Counted from the first letter of the stretch, positions 1 to 11,227 are shown. The stretch: DNA of 64,000 nucleotides from Aplectana chamaeleonis (GCA_029168955.1 JAPDOI010000144.1:744001-808000), one strand, 5' to 3'. The notes: generated by a model not told the origin, from the sequence alone. Numbers and translations: made by a program.

Positions 1-496
1 TACAGAACACTTGCTGAAACTACATTCTTCCGCTTGCTTACTCATATAACTTTCTGCAACCTTGGCAATGCAATAAAGGAAAAGGCCACTTTTTCCTAAC
101 TGCAGTTTGAAGAGATAATGGTTCGACAGTGTGTACAGGGAAAAAACTCTTGAGACTCATTACATAGCAAAGATGAGAAACTTCGCTTTAAAATTTAAAA
201 AAAATAGGCGTGGTGTGAAATTGGCTACACGCTGTCGAAATATTCACAGAAGTTCTGGAGGTTTACCGTATAGGAGGTTTGGGTTTGCTCAACAATGCTC
301 TCCGAACATTTAGACACCATGCGAATAGCATAAAATGCCCCCCCTCACATGATGCGAGATTTAGCCGATCGCAACCTACGAGCATCTCACGACGTGGCCT
401 TTCCAGGGAAGAAATACAAAACTCAATGCCGTCGAGCACCAAACCCACCCGGAAGCGGGCCGTCTTTCTCATGCATGGTTGAAATTGTCGTCAGTC
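1..496. other. Unannotated DNA
   Basis: No gene, RNA or repeat boundary is recognised here. Short open frames overlap on both strands without codon bias or motifs and are treated as chance. Confidence 0.5.
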
Positions 497-630
497 ACTG
501 GATGGGGGGGGGGAAGCAGCGACGCTGCTTGGCGGGAAAATTGCGTGCGGGAAGCGAAGGGAAGATGTTTATTGGTTGGACGATTTTGCGCCCGATTGCT
601 AAGTGCGGCTTTCTACTTGTTAGACACTGG
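497..630 (+). repeat. Dispersed ~140-bp repeat R1, copy 1
   Basis: This is one of four same-strand copies (also near 1887, 2800 and 4205). Shared words include CGACGCTGCTTGGCGGGAAA and a stretch reading GCGCCCGATTGCTAAGTGCG. It contains a run of nine G. The copy is interrupted at about 630 by an inverted-repeat element and its last bases resume at about 1182 (TGACGATAC). No coding potential is seen. A SINE or fragment of a larger element is possible. Confidence 0.7.
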
Positions 631-1181
631 AGGGGTCCACAGAGTTGAAGTCGCGGCGTTGCTCGCAGCGACGAACAGCACTGGGTGATGCAACTTCGAT
701 TACTCTCTATAAAACGTCGTTATTCACATCACTCGAGGCGCGAGCGGCGTGCGCGACGCCTCGGCCTCCGTCTTCCCTACGCTCTCTCACTGACTCTACC
801 CTCCACTCCGCACCAGCGCGCGTAGGAACCAAGTGAATTTCGCCGTTTTATAGACTATACATTCGGCGACGAGGGCGACCGGCGCGACGTGAAGGGCGAC
901 CCTTTAGGGGTCTGCAGAGTTGCAAAGATCGCCGACTGGTCGCCGAGCGTCGGCCTTGACGCGGCGACAAAAATGTTTCCGAACATTATCGTCGCCGCGT
1001 AGCTTGCTGCTCGCTCTCAGTGACGCAGGGCCTTCGCGGGGTTAAACCACTCTGCGGTGCCCCCTCGTCGCCCCTCACGCCGCGTCAGTTGCCCTCGTCG
1101 CCGAATGCAATCGATATCGCATCACCCAGCTATCTTCGTCGCTGCGAGCAACGCCACAACTTCAACTCTGCAGACCCCTTT
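631..1181. mobile_element. GC-rich inverted-repeat element inserted in repeat R1
   Basis: The two ends are inverted copies over roughly 85 bp. Both contain CAGAGTTGAAGT followed by GGCGTTGCTCGCAGCGACGA. The interior is rich in GCGACG words and holds further related sub-ends near 902 and 1050. The flanks join into the uninterrupted R1 sequence seen at 4330-4350, so the insertion boundaries are visible against an empty site. The duplicated target appears to be only 2-3 bp (TG or TGA). There is no transposase ORF, so it is non-autonomous; a Harbinger-like source is a guess. Confidence 0.65.
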
Positions 1182-1190
1182 TGACGATAC

Positions 1191-1886
1191 AGTGGGGGCG
1201 AGACTCACACTCTCGCGACGGGATTCTCCAGCCCGTTTTCCTTCCGCATCGGGCGCGAGGCAGCGTTCTAAAAGCAATCGGTCATCTTTATATTCTGCGG
1301 GTTTGTGAATTTTTTCGTGCGTTTCGAAATTCCAATTACTAGTATATGGATTTCTGCTGCGCTTTCCTTTAGGTATATAGGATGCTAAGGTTCATTTAGT
1401 GCAATGTGTTCACATGACTAAATCACTTTTCACTTATCGCTATTGTTTCTACTTGTTTCCCTTCGCCATATGCCTCAGTCTCCATTTCATTGGTTTATTT
1501 AGAAACCAAATATGAGATTTTTGACCAAATTTGACTTTTGGAAATCATTGTCTTGATCTCGCTATCTGATTACCCACATAACCATATGCACTGTATTCTG
1601 AGTGTTGGATTTGTTGGTCTCATGAAAAGCAGTATAGTAGTCATGACTCATTTCAATTTTTGTGTGGTTGCCTCTTTTACGTGGAGGCTGCAGCGTGACA
1701 GTTTTTTAGTTCTATCCTCGTACCTAAATCATAAGGAGCCTATCGTTGCGCATTCGTCTCCAGTTACGGGATATTTATGCAGAAACTACAGGTGCTTACA
1801 ACTTTTACTCGGAATTCTCAAGCAGAACCTTTTTTAAGTGTTCACACAGCAACTAGCTATGATCTGTGTGAATCATGTAAGGAGCC
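1191..1886. other. Unannotated DNA
   Basis: An AT-rich stretch with no recognised gene or repeat. A 99-codon open frame at 1538-1837 has no recognisable domain and no supporting splice context, so it is not called. Confidence 0.45.
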
Positions 1887-1981
1887 GCGAGGCTGCTTAG
1901 TGGGGAAATTTGAGCGAGAGAAAACGAAGGGACGATGACTATCGATCGAATGATTTCGCACCCGATTGCTGGGCGCGGCTA
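1887..1981 (+). repeat. Dispersed repeat R1, copy 2
   Basis: Shares GATGACTATCGATCGAATGA and CACCCGATTGCTGGGCGCGG with the other R1 copies. The 5' half is diverged. Confidence 0.65.
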
Positions 1982-2011
1982 TGCCGATTACTGTCCCTGC
2001 AAGCTCTCAGA

Positions 2012-2554
2012 AAATCGCCGCATTCAATACGTGTCATTCAACTCGAGTGACCAATCCCAACGAAAGGCTGTCGCAGGGGCATGTGCTGCAAAATTTCATC
2101 GCAAAAGCACGTGCTGCGGAATTCAATCGCCGGAGCGCGTGCTGTAAGACAATTTAGCGCCATCGTAGCACCACAGCGGCACGATACACGGCCGGCACAC
2201 CGACATGCGACGCGCCCAACTCGCCGAGCACCATCTGGGCCGACACCGGTTGGGCGAGGTTTTCAGCGGCTGGCCGGGCCAAGAATCGCAAATTTGGGGC
2301 GATTAAACCGGCGATGCTGCCGAGATCTGAGAACCGCCTCAAGAGTGTGTGGTACACTTTTCTTGTTTGAAAAATCGTTTTAAAATTGAGTTTAATGTGT
2401 ATCATGCAGGCATTAAACGTCTTAGTTGTGGGGCACGTACTGTAATTTGAAACACATTAGGAGCACGTGCTCCCCTAGCAGCGCCCTGACTGTGCTCGAA
2501 ACCGCTTAGTTTTCGAGTTAAATGCTTATTCGACACGCATTGAATGCGGCGATT
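2012..2554. mobile_element. Inverted-repeat element with AATCGCCGCATTCAAT ends
   Basis: The left end reads AATCGCCGCATTCAATACGT and the right end is its reverse complement with one change (ACGCATTGAATGCGGCGATT). Inside each end lie GCACGTGCT palindromic words. There is no transposase ORF. The target duplication could not be fixed. Confidence 0.6.
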
Positions 2555-2799
2555 GCTTGACTTGATTCCCCTAGTTGATAAATTAATAGCTGCTGTCAGA
2601 TGTTCATTTTTTGTGTTGTTTTTGTATTTTTTCTGCCACTTAAGCTTTGCTTTGGAATTTATTTGTTGTTGACATGTACGAAAAGGCGTTTATAAGTATA
2701 TAAGTATCCAATGTTTTTAATTGTTCACAAGATGATCTGTGGTCTGCGTAATTTATTAAGTGCGAAGCCGTTACGATGCTTTGAAAAGAATCTCGAGCA

Positions 2800-2886
2800 T
2801 AAAAACGGAGAGAAGATGACTATCCATAGAATGATTTCGCGCCCGATTGTTGAGCGTGGCTTCCTATTTGAGAGACACGGACGATA
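2800..2886 (+). repeat. Dispersed repeat R1, copy 3
   Basis: Matches the 3' half of R1, from GATGACTATCCATAGAATGA through GAGAGACACGGACGATAG. Its end is intact, so it is one of the uninterrupted reference copies for the insertion seen at 631. Confidence 0.65.
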
Positions 2887-3279
2887 GTTGAGATTACTCA
2901 CTCACTCGTGGGGCTGTACGGCGGCCAAAAGCAAGGGAGCCCGCGGTCAAATGGAATCGCAGACGTTTGCAGCACCTGCTGCTGCAGCTTAAGCTGCGAA
3001 TTAGTCTGTCCGAGAAGCTCCTACCCCTGGGTTCCTACCGATGGTGGATCTCGAAGGTGACCTCGAGTCACTTTCTGTAAATTAATTTTGAATTATCACC
3101 ATGGTCCATCGGATGTTGGCACCCTTTCTGCGGACCACGACCAGGATCGTACCTAACCGCACAGAGGGAGGCAGTAGCTTAAATTCTTTTCATTTTCACA
3201 ACGTGCTGCTGTTAGTGGCGCCCTCTGCTGACAAGGAACCATTCAACTCGTTGTCAGCCGTGGGGCAGGTCCCATTGGG
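2887..3279. other. Unannotated DNA
   Basis: No gene or repeat recognised. Open frames continue from here into the hAT-type MITE that follows and are fortuitous. Confidence 0.4.
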
Positions 3280-3287
3280 TTCCGCAT

Positions 3288-3593
3288 CAGGGATGAGCGG
3301 AGTTCCGCATTTCGCGTTCCGAAACCTGCAGTTCCGCGCATTTTTTGGCATTCCGCGTTCCGCATTCCGAAAACCGCAGAAAACGCCGCGGAATGCGAAA
3401 ATTTCGGGTCATCTGGGACGTAAGAAAACACTAGATGACTTCTTAATTTCTCCGCGTTTCGCGTTCCAAAAACCGCATTTCCGCGCATTTTCAGGCGTTT
3501 CGCTCCCGATTTTCAAAACCCGAAAAAAAATTTTTGTTCCGAAACCCGAAAACCGATTTCCGAATTTTCATATTTTTATTCCGCTCATCCCTG
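3288..3593. mobile_element. hAT-type MITE, copy 1
   Basis: Bounded by inverted CAGGGATGAGCGG ... CCGCTCATCCCTG termini. It is flanked by an 8-bp target duplication with one mismatch (TTCCGCAT at 3280-3287, TTCCCCAT at 3594-3601). CAGGG termini with 8-bp duplications are characteristic of the hAT superfamily. The interior is built almost entirely of degenerate TTCCGAAA/TTTCGCGTTCC words. It is non-autonomous. Confidence 0.85.
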
Positions 3594-3737
3594 TTCCCCA
3601 TTCAACACCTCGAGTAGGTGAGTAGGAGCAACAGTAGTCGAACATGTTGAACTTCATCACTTTAAACAAATGAATCTTTCAAAAAGTATATTTTAACGTG
3701 CGAAACACCCTCTGAGGTTGCTGTAAGAAGTGCTTGT

Positions 3738-3860
3738 CTTTGACTGTCTGTGTACAGTCGGCGCGGATCGCACTGATACTTGCCGTTCATTATTCTACGT
3801 TGGCACACACTCGGTGCGCAGATGTATAATATACGTGCACTGCGTTTGCGCCAATGCGCG
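3738..3860. repeat. Palindromic family P, diverged copy
   Basis: Shares ACTCGGTGCGCAGATGTATA and ATACGTGCACTGCGTTTGCG with the better preserved copy at 16190-16345. The inverted arms are eroded. Confidence 0.5.
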
Positions 3861-4204
3861 GGATGATCGAAGTGTATTTCAACCGCGAGAGGCGGGAAAC
3901 GGGGGATGAGCAGCACGCGTGATTAAACGGACGGGGGAGGAGCCAAGCGCGTGATTGGAAGGAACACTCGAAAAAAACCGATCTTTTCCATTCCGCGTCA
4001 ATTATGCGCACGACAAAACACGTGACAAAAATAAACGGAAAGTCGAACGAATATTAGAATTTCCTAAAAAATACCCACGAGAAGTTCTGTGGAATGTTCA
4101 GAAGCTAAAAAATTTCTTATTGGCAGTCTGAATGTCTTGAGCAGGAAAGGGGTCTTTTCACATCAATCGCATGTTGGGTTATTCGACTATCCCCATGTCT
4201 ACAC

Positions 4205-4350
4205 ATGGTCAATCTCTGGATGGGAGAAGCCACGACGCTGCTTGGCGGGAAAAAATTGCTCGCGATAAAACGAAGAGAGGATGGCTATTGATCGAGCGAA
4301 TGATTTTGGCCCGATGGCTGAGCGCGGCTTCCTACTTGAGGGACACTGAC
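4205..4350 (+). repeat. Dispersed repeat R1, copy 4 (uninterrupted)
   Basis: The longest continuous R1 copy. It runs from a TCTCTGGATGGGAGAAGC word to GGGACACTGACGATAC and serves as the empty-site reference for the element at 631-1181. Confidence 0.7.
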
Positions 4351-4365
4351 GATACATACATTCTA

Positions 4366-4462
4366 GTGATACTTTGCATCCCCCTTTGAAGGTTGGTGCA
4401 AGCTTGGTTCACCTATATTATAGCATATGACATCAAGTTCGCGCCAACCTTTAATAGGACAC
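4366..4462. repeat. Palindromic family P copy
   Basis: Contains GAAGGTTGGTGCAAGCTTGG and TATAGCATATGACATCAAGT followed by GCGCCAACCTTTAA. The arms fold back on each other around the TATAGCATAT centre, as in the copy at 16190. Confidence 0.65.
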
Positions 4463-7406
4463 GCCAATTTAATCAGCTTTTATCAACAACCAAGAAAAGG
4501 TGAATTCGGTTTATAAATGGGGGTCTAGTTCTCTACAACTAAGCGTTCGATGGAACACCTCAATGAATCTCTTGTTCAGAGCTCTTCCATACATAACGAA
4601 ACAAGAATAAATAATTAGAGATAAAATAAGCTATCGATCATAAAAGAAGTAGCTTTCATCGAAGGAACAATTAAGATAATAGCGGGGCGGTACATTTCTA
4701 GAAAGAAAAGCAACTTGGTCAGATCAACTTTGTCTCCTAGCCCTTCTTCCATGCGACGGAATTGTAGGGTTGTCTGTCTGAACACCGACAGCAGGTTCAA
4801 TTAGAGGATGCCAACTTTTTCGAGTCGACTCTGGTCAGCCTAGGACAACAGAAAGGTGGTCTTCGGAAAACTCGCCCTCGAGGAATTTCCCGTAAAAGGA
4901 CAATTGATGCTATAGATAACTTGCAGAAACCACACATTGTCTGCACGACTGTTGATGAGTTCTCGATGACATTTTTTCATGACGTCGACGTCAACAAGGT
5001 CAGATAAACTGGCTCTAGAAGCGGGAGGAATGCTGAAGGACTTTGGGCAGATGTGTGAAAGGTGAAATATGCACAGTAGACTTTCGCAAGTGGGCATTTA
5101 ATCCTCTTATAACCAAACAAAGGCGGAAGCTACGTGGAGAATGAGGTAGAACATTCATTAGAAAGGGAAGGAGAACCGGCACACATTGGCCTAGAAACAA
5201 ATTTTTCGGAAAGGTAGAATTTCCGGATCAGTTTCGCTAAGAAGTCCTGTTTGAAAAAGGTATTTTGGAAAGTGGACATTGATATTTCAAAGGCATGCAT
5301 GCAGTTATAAGCCCTCTTTTTTTGTTTCTATGCCCAACATGTTCTTGAGGTGTATGTTTAGCTGGCCTGACTGGTATAGCTCTTTTTCTGAAGGCTTCCT
5401 TTCCCCTAGCCAGCTCCATTCGCACACTCCTAGATTAACTTGTCAATGTGTTTTCTTTAACGATGATTTTCGTCTTGAATGCTGCCTTCAAAAAATAAAA
5501 CAAAAAAGTGAAAGTTCACACAATTCATCAAAAATAAAAAGGCGAAAAATTCACCTAACACAACTCAATTCATATATATGTTCATATATACTAATCAGCA
5601 AATATCAACAGCATGAAAACATGAAAAACAACACTCAATGACCAGCAAATATGTATTTTTCTAAAAATCATAGGCAGCCTCATAGCTCACTTTACCCGAA
5701 ACCCGACGTCATAAACCGATTGACCGAACATTTTTTTAAACATTCTCGCATTGCAACTTTAAAGAAATATAATGAGCAACATTCTACTTCGCTGAAAGAG
5801 TAGGTCCATCCACGAACCACAAACACAGGAGGAGCGTTTAACGCTTCAGCAGTGATGTTGTGATCTTGACCTGCCCCTCTATTCTTCATCCTGAAGACAA
5901 CCCAATACCGCAAGCTTAGTCGAATAGTGTTCAGAAACGTGGTGGTGTGCACTCTGGACATTAGTTAGCCCAGGTATCGATGACGTTGTACATGAAGTAG
6001 ATTTTGGTCCAACGGGAGCGTCGCAACCCTAGCTGTCACTTTATAAGCAAAGTATGGAAATGGATTCTTGTGTTTTTCGCATGCCTTTCGCTGTCTAAGA
6101 TTTCTTTCGACTGCGTTATATTGTTTCAGATGACTTTCTGTTCATGTGTTCAAATCTGGGCATAATGTGTGCCTTGTGTCCCGGAGCCCTCCATCCCCAG
6201 AAGTCGCTTGCCTACCCGTGTTCGGGGTTCAATAGACTACCAAAACAACTATATGGGTGAAAAGCTACAATTATGTCACAAGTATAAATTGCATTTATAT
6301 AAATTCATGTAAGCTAAAGACAAACGCGCTGAGATTCCATCACCCGTAATGGAAAGCTAAGACTTCCATTGTACATAAGGGAAAGAGGAAGTGAGACAAA
6401 GACTGACTTTTTTTAGTTGTTCGTAAACTGATTTTGAGAAGAAGTGGAAAAATGGAAAAATCAGTAATATTCTGATTCAGCGAGTGAACGGTCGGAAATG
6501 TAAGTCTTACCGGTCACGCTACTGCAAGATGGCCCTTCTACGTGTACTAAGTGAGTATTTCGGCAGAGAAAGGTGTTTATGAAAAACCGTATATAAATTA
6601 GCGCAACCAGATCCTTCGAAGGCCGACTGATCACAGAGCAAATAGAAGGGGATTATCGGCGAAGTTTCCGTCCTCCTAAGATAAATGGCACTCTCTCGTG
6701 CCGAGAAAGAAAGTTGGGTTAGGCCTCAGATGGAGGGGTGAAGTGACTGGTCGCATCATGAAGTTTCATTTCGTCCTTGTCTCTCCCACACTTACACACA
6801 ACCTGAATGAAATAAGCAAGCCACATCACTAGGGGGGGGGGTAAAGAACCTGATTTGTTTACACCCTGTCTATAGCTGCCTGCTGCTACTGATGATGCCT
6901 ACGGGTACCTGTATCATGAGAAAGAATCAATTGGAAAAGAATCAGGAGCTCGTTCAGGGTGTCGGCCGGAAACTGCTGCGCATTTAAGATCGGGGCAGAT
7001 CAGAGAGCGCTCGGAGAGTGACATCAAGTGAATGAAAGACGCTGTTGAAAGCTACGAGCCCACCAAGACTATTTTTCTCCTACTCTCGTCAACGTTAGGC
7101 GTCATTTATACTTCCGCCGCGGAGCGGCGCAGCGAAGTTCTATTCTATCGATCGTGCCGCGCATCGTGATCTGTATTTGAGACTCTACCACGGCGCTCGG
7201 GGTAGGAATATAAACAACGTCCTAGAAGCTACTTTTTATATGCGGCTTGATTAGAAATGATGTCCCATTATGTGGATGATCTTCGAATTTGAGATTAATC
7301 GCTAAATCGATTGTTTGGCCCACGAGTAGAGCTGAAAGGACGAAGAAACCGAGAAAAACGAACCAGAAGGGCACGAAGTCCTTCACTCTTACCCCGCTTC
7401 TTTACT
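4463..7406. other. Unannotated DNA, about 2.9 kb
   Basis: No recognisable gene, RNA or transposon end. Several 60-120 codon open frames exist on both strands but lack domains, codon bias or consistent splice contexts. A run of ten G lies at 6832-6841. Rapidly diverged host intergenic or intronic sequence is likely. Confidence 0.4.
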
Positions 7407-7820
7407 CTCAGTGGAACTGTTTGTTCTTTTGGACCCGCTTTTGCAATTCTCTACTCTCTGTCGCTGGGTACTTTCTTTAAGACCCTAACTAATACTGTTT
7501 TGCCTGAAACATTCTTCCATTTCACAATAGCCCCATTTTTCACCGGTGGCAACCACCGTGAACATGTTCATCTAACCGGACAACTACTCCATGTTAACCC
7601 TCAGTGGAACAGTTTGTTCTTTTGGACCCGCTTTTGCAATTCTCTACTCTCTGTCGCTGGGTACTTTCTCTCTAATACTGTTTTGTATACTGTTTTGCTA
7701 CTACTAATAATACTAATACTGTTTTGCCTGAAACATTCTTCCATTTTAGAATAGCCCCATTTTTTACCGGTGGCAACCACCGTGAACATGTTCATCTAAC
7801 CGGACAACTACTCCATGTTA
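7407..7820. repeat. Tandem duplication of a ~190-bp unit
   Basis: Unit 1 (7407-7597) and unit 2 (7600-7820) are nearly identical from CTCAGTGGAAC through GGACAACTACTCCATGTTA. Unit 2 carries an extra ~30 bp of CTACTAATAATACTAATACT-type sequence. Few substitutions separate them, so the duplication is recent or homogenised. Overlapping open frames are a by-product of the repeated sequence. Confidence 0.85.
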
Positions 7821-8525
7821 TGGTTGCAGTACCATTGACAACCAGGCATGCCGCGCCCACTTTACCTAGCGCTTGCTGCGCCCTCCACTCCACCTCTTGC
7901 GCCGGAGACACAAAGAAAGGACGCTACTACTGTGCCATCGACTAGCCTCTCTAGGATGAATGGGGTTTTGATGTAGATTCTGGTAAATAGCCACGAACGC
8001 TTCTTCTATCTGGGTGTTGTCGTTGTTCTACCAAACGCTCACTTTTTATAGCCCTGCACAATTTCTTCAACAAAATTTCTGCATTCTTTGCGAACGCTGC
8101 TAATTACACTTGCGATAAAGAGAAAGCAAAGTAAGTTTTATCGGAAAGGGGATCCCCAAGCAAATGTGTCTGGGTGCTTACAGAAACGTTGCAACAAAAA
8201 ATAAAGAGGAATAGGAAAGTGGAGTGAATGAGCCCACAAAAAAGTATTAGTATTTCTAGAGAACCGATTCCCGTGGCTGAAACTTCTTCTCGCAAAATGA
8301 GACCGTTTTGCTATTGTTCATATTAGAACTTTGTGGTTTTAAAAATGACTTCCCTTTCTTCGGTTCTATTCTAGTACCAAAAGAGGCACTCAATACTTAC
8401 TATTGGAAAAAAGACATGATGTTAGTAAAATCACACAAACGGTTTCATTCTGCTGTTCAGAAACGTAAACCAGTGGAAAAAGCAGTGGCAAGTGCAATCA
8501 CTAACGCATAAACATTCTCAACCAA
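7821..8525. other. Unannotated DNA
   Basis: Nothing recognisable. A 67-codon plus-strand frame at 8308-8511 is not supported by any domain. Confidence 0.4.
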
Positions 8526-8819
8526 TTAAAAGTCCTTTTTCGAAAAGCCGAGGGCCTTTCTATGTGAACTAGCACAACGGTTCGTTTCGGGGACTTGAAA
8601 ATTGTATCCACGGAAATCGTCCTCAGAAGATATGCTCAATTCCTTGTAGACTTTCTCACTCCACTCACCTGATGCTCCTTTTTGTTGAAGCGTTTCAGCC
8701 ACCTGCAGAATGATTTTGCTTGGAGAAACCCATTTAGCTAGAAGTGTGACTTTTAAAATGTTTTCACCATTTTCACAGCTGCATTTTTTTGTAAAACGTG
8801 GTAATGAGTAAGTAACCAA
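8526..8819 (-). CDS. Hypothetical 97-codon ORF related to sequence at 60.9 kb
   Basis: I do not recognise this product. The frame encodes a lysine- and glutamate-rich peptide with no signal peptide or membrane segment. A diverged relative lies on the minus strand at about 60880-61105, where a VS...LQQKG pattern and flanking residues are conserved in the same frame but a stop interrupts it. Sharing between distant loci suggests a fragment of a repeated, possibly transposon-borne, gene rather than a host gene. The start is only the first ATG and no splice sites could be assigned. Coding status is uncertain. Confidence 0.25.
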   Translation of the reverse strand: MVTYSLPRFTKKCSCENGENILKVTLLAKWVSPSKIILQVAETLQQKGASGEWSEKVYKELSISSEDDFRGYNFQVPETNRCASSHRKALGFSKKDF

Positions 8820-9049
8820 CTTGCCAACCGATTCTCCTGTACGACCCCATGGAAAAGCACAGCCTACAACGCCTTTCAGCGGATAAATTTAGGAATCGGG
8901 TACTCTAGAGATTGATTCTTGGATGCCAACGTTTTTAAGGGGGGCCGCTCGAAATTCATTCACATCAGATAACTGATCGCGTTATCAGACATTGCCTTCC
9001 ATGAGACTCTATTTTGAGCCTCAGAAATCTTAAATCTGCATCTGTCACT

Positions 9050-9110
9050 CCTATTTGGAATGCTGAGTGCCCCCCCCCCTCCTAAACTAGGATTTCTCCC
9101 ATCCCTATAC
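9050..9110. repeat. Poly-C/G terminus of a repeat family
   Basis: The segment GCTGAGTGCC followed by a long C run and CTCCTAAACTAGGA matches termini at 50895 and 51089 and an inserted piece near 57130. Only one end is visible here. Confidence 0.45.
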
Positions 9111-9279
9111 TGTACAGTATACTTAGTATCCGAATCACTCCATTTCGGATATCCGACCGGATATCCGAGATTCGGATAATCCGATATCCGAAAATTTGAA
9201 AACACGCATTATCTGAATCGAACCAATATCCGGGAAATTTAAAATCGGCATTATCTGAATCGAACCATTATCCGAAGGG

Positions 9280-9395
9280 CCAAAAATTCGGATAAAATCG
9301 GATAAAAACGGATAAAACGGATAAAAACCGGATAAAACGGATAAAATTTGCGTAAAATCGGATAAAAACGGATAAAACGGATAAAAATCGGTTCA
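9280..9395 (+). repeat. GGATAAAA-type minisatellite
   Basis: Repeated CGGATAAAA/CGGATAAAAACGGAT units of 8-11 bp in tandem within the left arm of the composite element. Confidence 0.8.
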
Positions 9396-9415
9396 TTTTG
9401 GTTAAATGTAGGAAA

Positions 9416-9990
9416 GTGTGTGTGTGTGTATGTGTGCACGTGTGTACGTGTGTATGTGTGTATCTGTGTATGTGTGTATGTGTGTATCTGTGTGTGTATG
9501 TGTGTACGTGTGTGTATGTGTGTATCTGTGTGTGTATGTGTGTATCTGTGTGTATGTGTGTATGTGTGCACGTGTGTACGTGTGTATGTGTGTATGTGTA
9601 TGTGTGTGTATGTGTGCACGTGTGTACGTGTGTATCTGTGTATGTGTGTACGTGTGTATCTTTGTATGTGTGTACGTGTGTATGTGTGTATCTGTGTGTG
9701 TATTTGTGTATGTGTGTACCTGTGTGTGTATGTGTGTATGTGTGTATGTGTGTATTTCTGTATGTGTGTGTATGTGTATCTGTGTGTGTATGTGTGTATG
9801 TGTGCACGTGTGTACGTGTGTGTGTATCTGTGTATGTGTATCTGTGTGTATGTGTGTACGTGTGTATCTGTGTATGTGTGTATCTGTGTGTGTATGTGTT
9901 TATCTGTGTGTGTATGTGTTAGTATGTGAATGTTTGTGTATCTGTGTGTGTATGTGTGTATGTGTGTATATGTGTGTACGTGTGTAATAT
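9416..9990 (+). repeat. Compound TG/TGTA microsatellite
   Basis: About 575 bp of TGTGTATG, TGTGTACG and TGTGTATC variants. All frames on both strands stay open for 120-190 codons, giving artefactual Cys/Val/Tyr or His/Thr repeats. Related TGTG sequence resumes at 10164-10223 after the MITE. Confidence 0.95.
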
Positions 9991-9997
9991 GTGTGTA

Positions 9998-10161
9998 AAC
10001 TCTGGTACCGCCGTAGTGACCTGTTGATTTCGATCAATACCAGCAGCGGAGCGGTGGGCCTCGGTGAAATATAACTAGTGATAAGGAGGTTCCGACGAAA
10101 AAGCCACCGCTCCGCGCTGTGATAATCGAAATCAACAGGTCACTACGGCGGTACCAGAGTT
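9998..10161. mobile_element. TA-flanked MITE inside the TG microsatellite
   Basis: A 164-bp element whose ends are near-perfect inverted repeats of about 40 bp starting AACTCTGGTACCGCCGTAGT. TA dinucleotides flank it (9996-9997 and 10162-10163), consistent with Tc1/mariner or pogo mobilisation. Insertion into the microsatellite gives clean boundaries. A second, diverged copy lies at about 34972-35124. Confidence 0.85.
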
Positions 10162-10452
10162 TATGTGTGTACGTGTATGTGTTTATGTGTGTATTTGTGT
10201 GTGTGTGTGTGTGTGTTTGTGTGTTGCCTTAGGTTTGTTCCGATAATATCCGAAATTTATCCGAAATTATCCGACGGATATCCGTATCCGAATCATTGGA
10301 AAAATGGCATTATCTGAATCGATCCAATATCCGAAAATTTGAAAAAACGCATTATCTGAATCGAACCAATATCCGGTAAATTTAAAATGGCATTATCCGA
10401 ATCGATCCATTATCCGAGGAATTACCTTCGGATAACAAGTATACTGTACAGC

Positions 10453-11142
10453 CAGAGTAAATTATCCCTCTCCGCGTAGACGCAGAGATAGCCAGTTTAC
10501 ACTTTGGCCGGCCGAGAGAGTGCCAGGCCGGCTGGCAGCGCCTTTCTTTTCGTCCTCTGCGCTCATCATACTGACTCGAACAACCCGCGCGCCGGGTTGT
10601 CAATGCTCCGAAGACCCGAAAATTATCGTGAACACTGCCTTTAATGTATAAATGATACAAAATTTTTGCAAACTCTGTCGGTAACTTGGAAGGTGACTCG
10701 GAGCATATGTATGTAGGATCTATTGAATAGAAAAACAAGCTCCTGCGTTTCTTTTTCCACTCAAAAATCACGCAGTTTATTTCGGAATTTTTAGAGAAAT
10801 ATTCGTATGCATCGTTCCAGAGAAAATTTTTCTCTTTTCAAGATGGTCTACATTGTTTTTACTACAACTGTGTCTTTATGGACTTGCGGATCGATGAACT
10901 GAAGAGTCAAAAAAGACGGTGGCTTTATGCACTCGCAAATCGAAAAAATCTGCTCTTAAAATACTATACGAGCATTTCGAGAAGACAATGAACTCTTTTT
11001 CGAGCGACCTATAACATGAAGCTTATGTTTTCAAAACCTCTTTGTCAACGGTGACGACCCTAAAGATTCAATCACTTTTTCAACACCGCAGACTATTTTA
11101 GGCGATTTGAGCAAAGCAAGGTAGAGCATCCAATTGTACATA
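10453..11142. other. Unannotated DNA
   Basis: No gene or repeat recognised. A 129-codon minus-strand frame at 10382-10771 begins inside the composite element and has no domain. Confidence 0.4.
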
Positions 11143-11227
11143 GGTGTCCGCACGCCCCAATTAACGAGAATTAAAATGGTAAACAGGCACTTATAAAAGT
11201 CTCGATAATTGGGGGCGGGCGGACACC
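11143..11227. mobile_element. 85-bp palindromic MITE with GGTGTCCG ends
   Basis: Arms of about 27 bp (GGTGTCCGCACGCCCCAATT and its inverse) surround a short centre. Related GTCCGCCCCCAA sequence occurs near 31371 and an inverted CGGACACCT near 31534. Confidence 0.65.

Larger units (their letters stand above)
9109..10452. mobile_element. Composite element with CTGTACAGTATACTT ends
   Basis: The left end (CTGTACAGTATACTTAG...TATCCGAA) recurs inverted on the right (TTCGGATAACAAGTATACTG...). The two arms (about 9109-9400 and 10230-10452) consist of degenerate ATCCGAA/TTCGGATA words with recurring CATTATCTGAATCG. The centre is a TG-rich microsatellite carrying a MITE. No coding capacity. The target duplication could not be identified, so the outer limits are approximate. 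Confidence 0.55.

Noticed and set aside
9398..9987. Long open frames of 120-190 codons in the TG repeat
   Set aside because: They are low-complexity Cys/Val/Tyr or His/Thr runs present in several frames on both strands, produced by the microsatellite.
9100..10460. Defined target duplication for the CTGTACAG-ended composite
   Set aside because: Flanks (CCCTATA on the left, CCAGAGTA on the right) do not match convincingly at any length.
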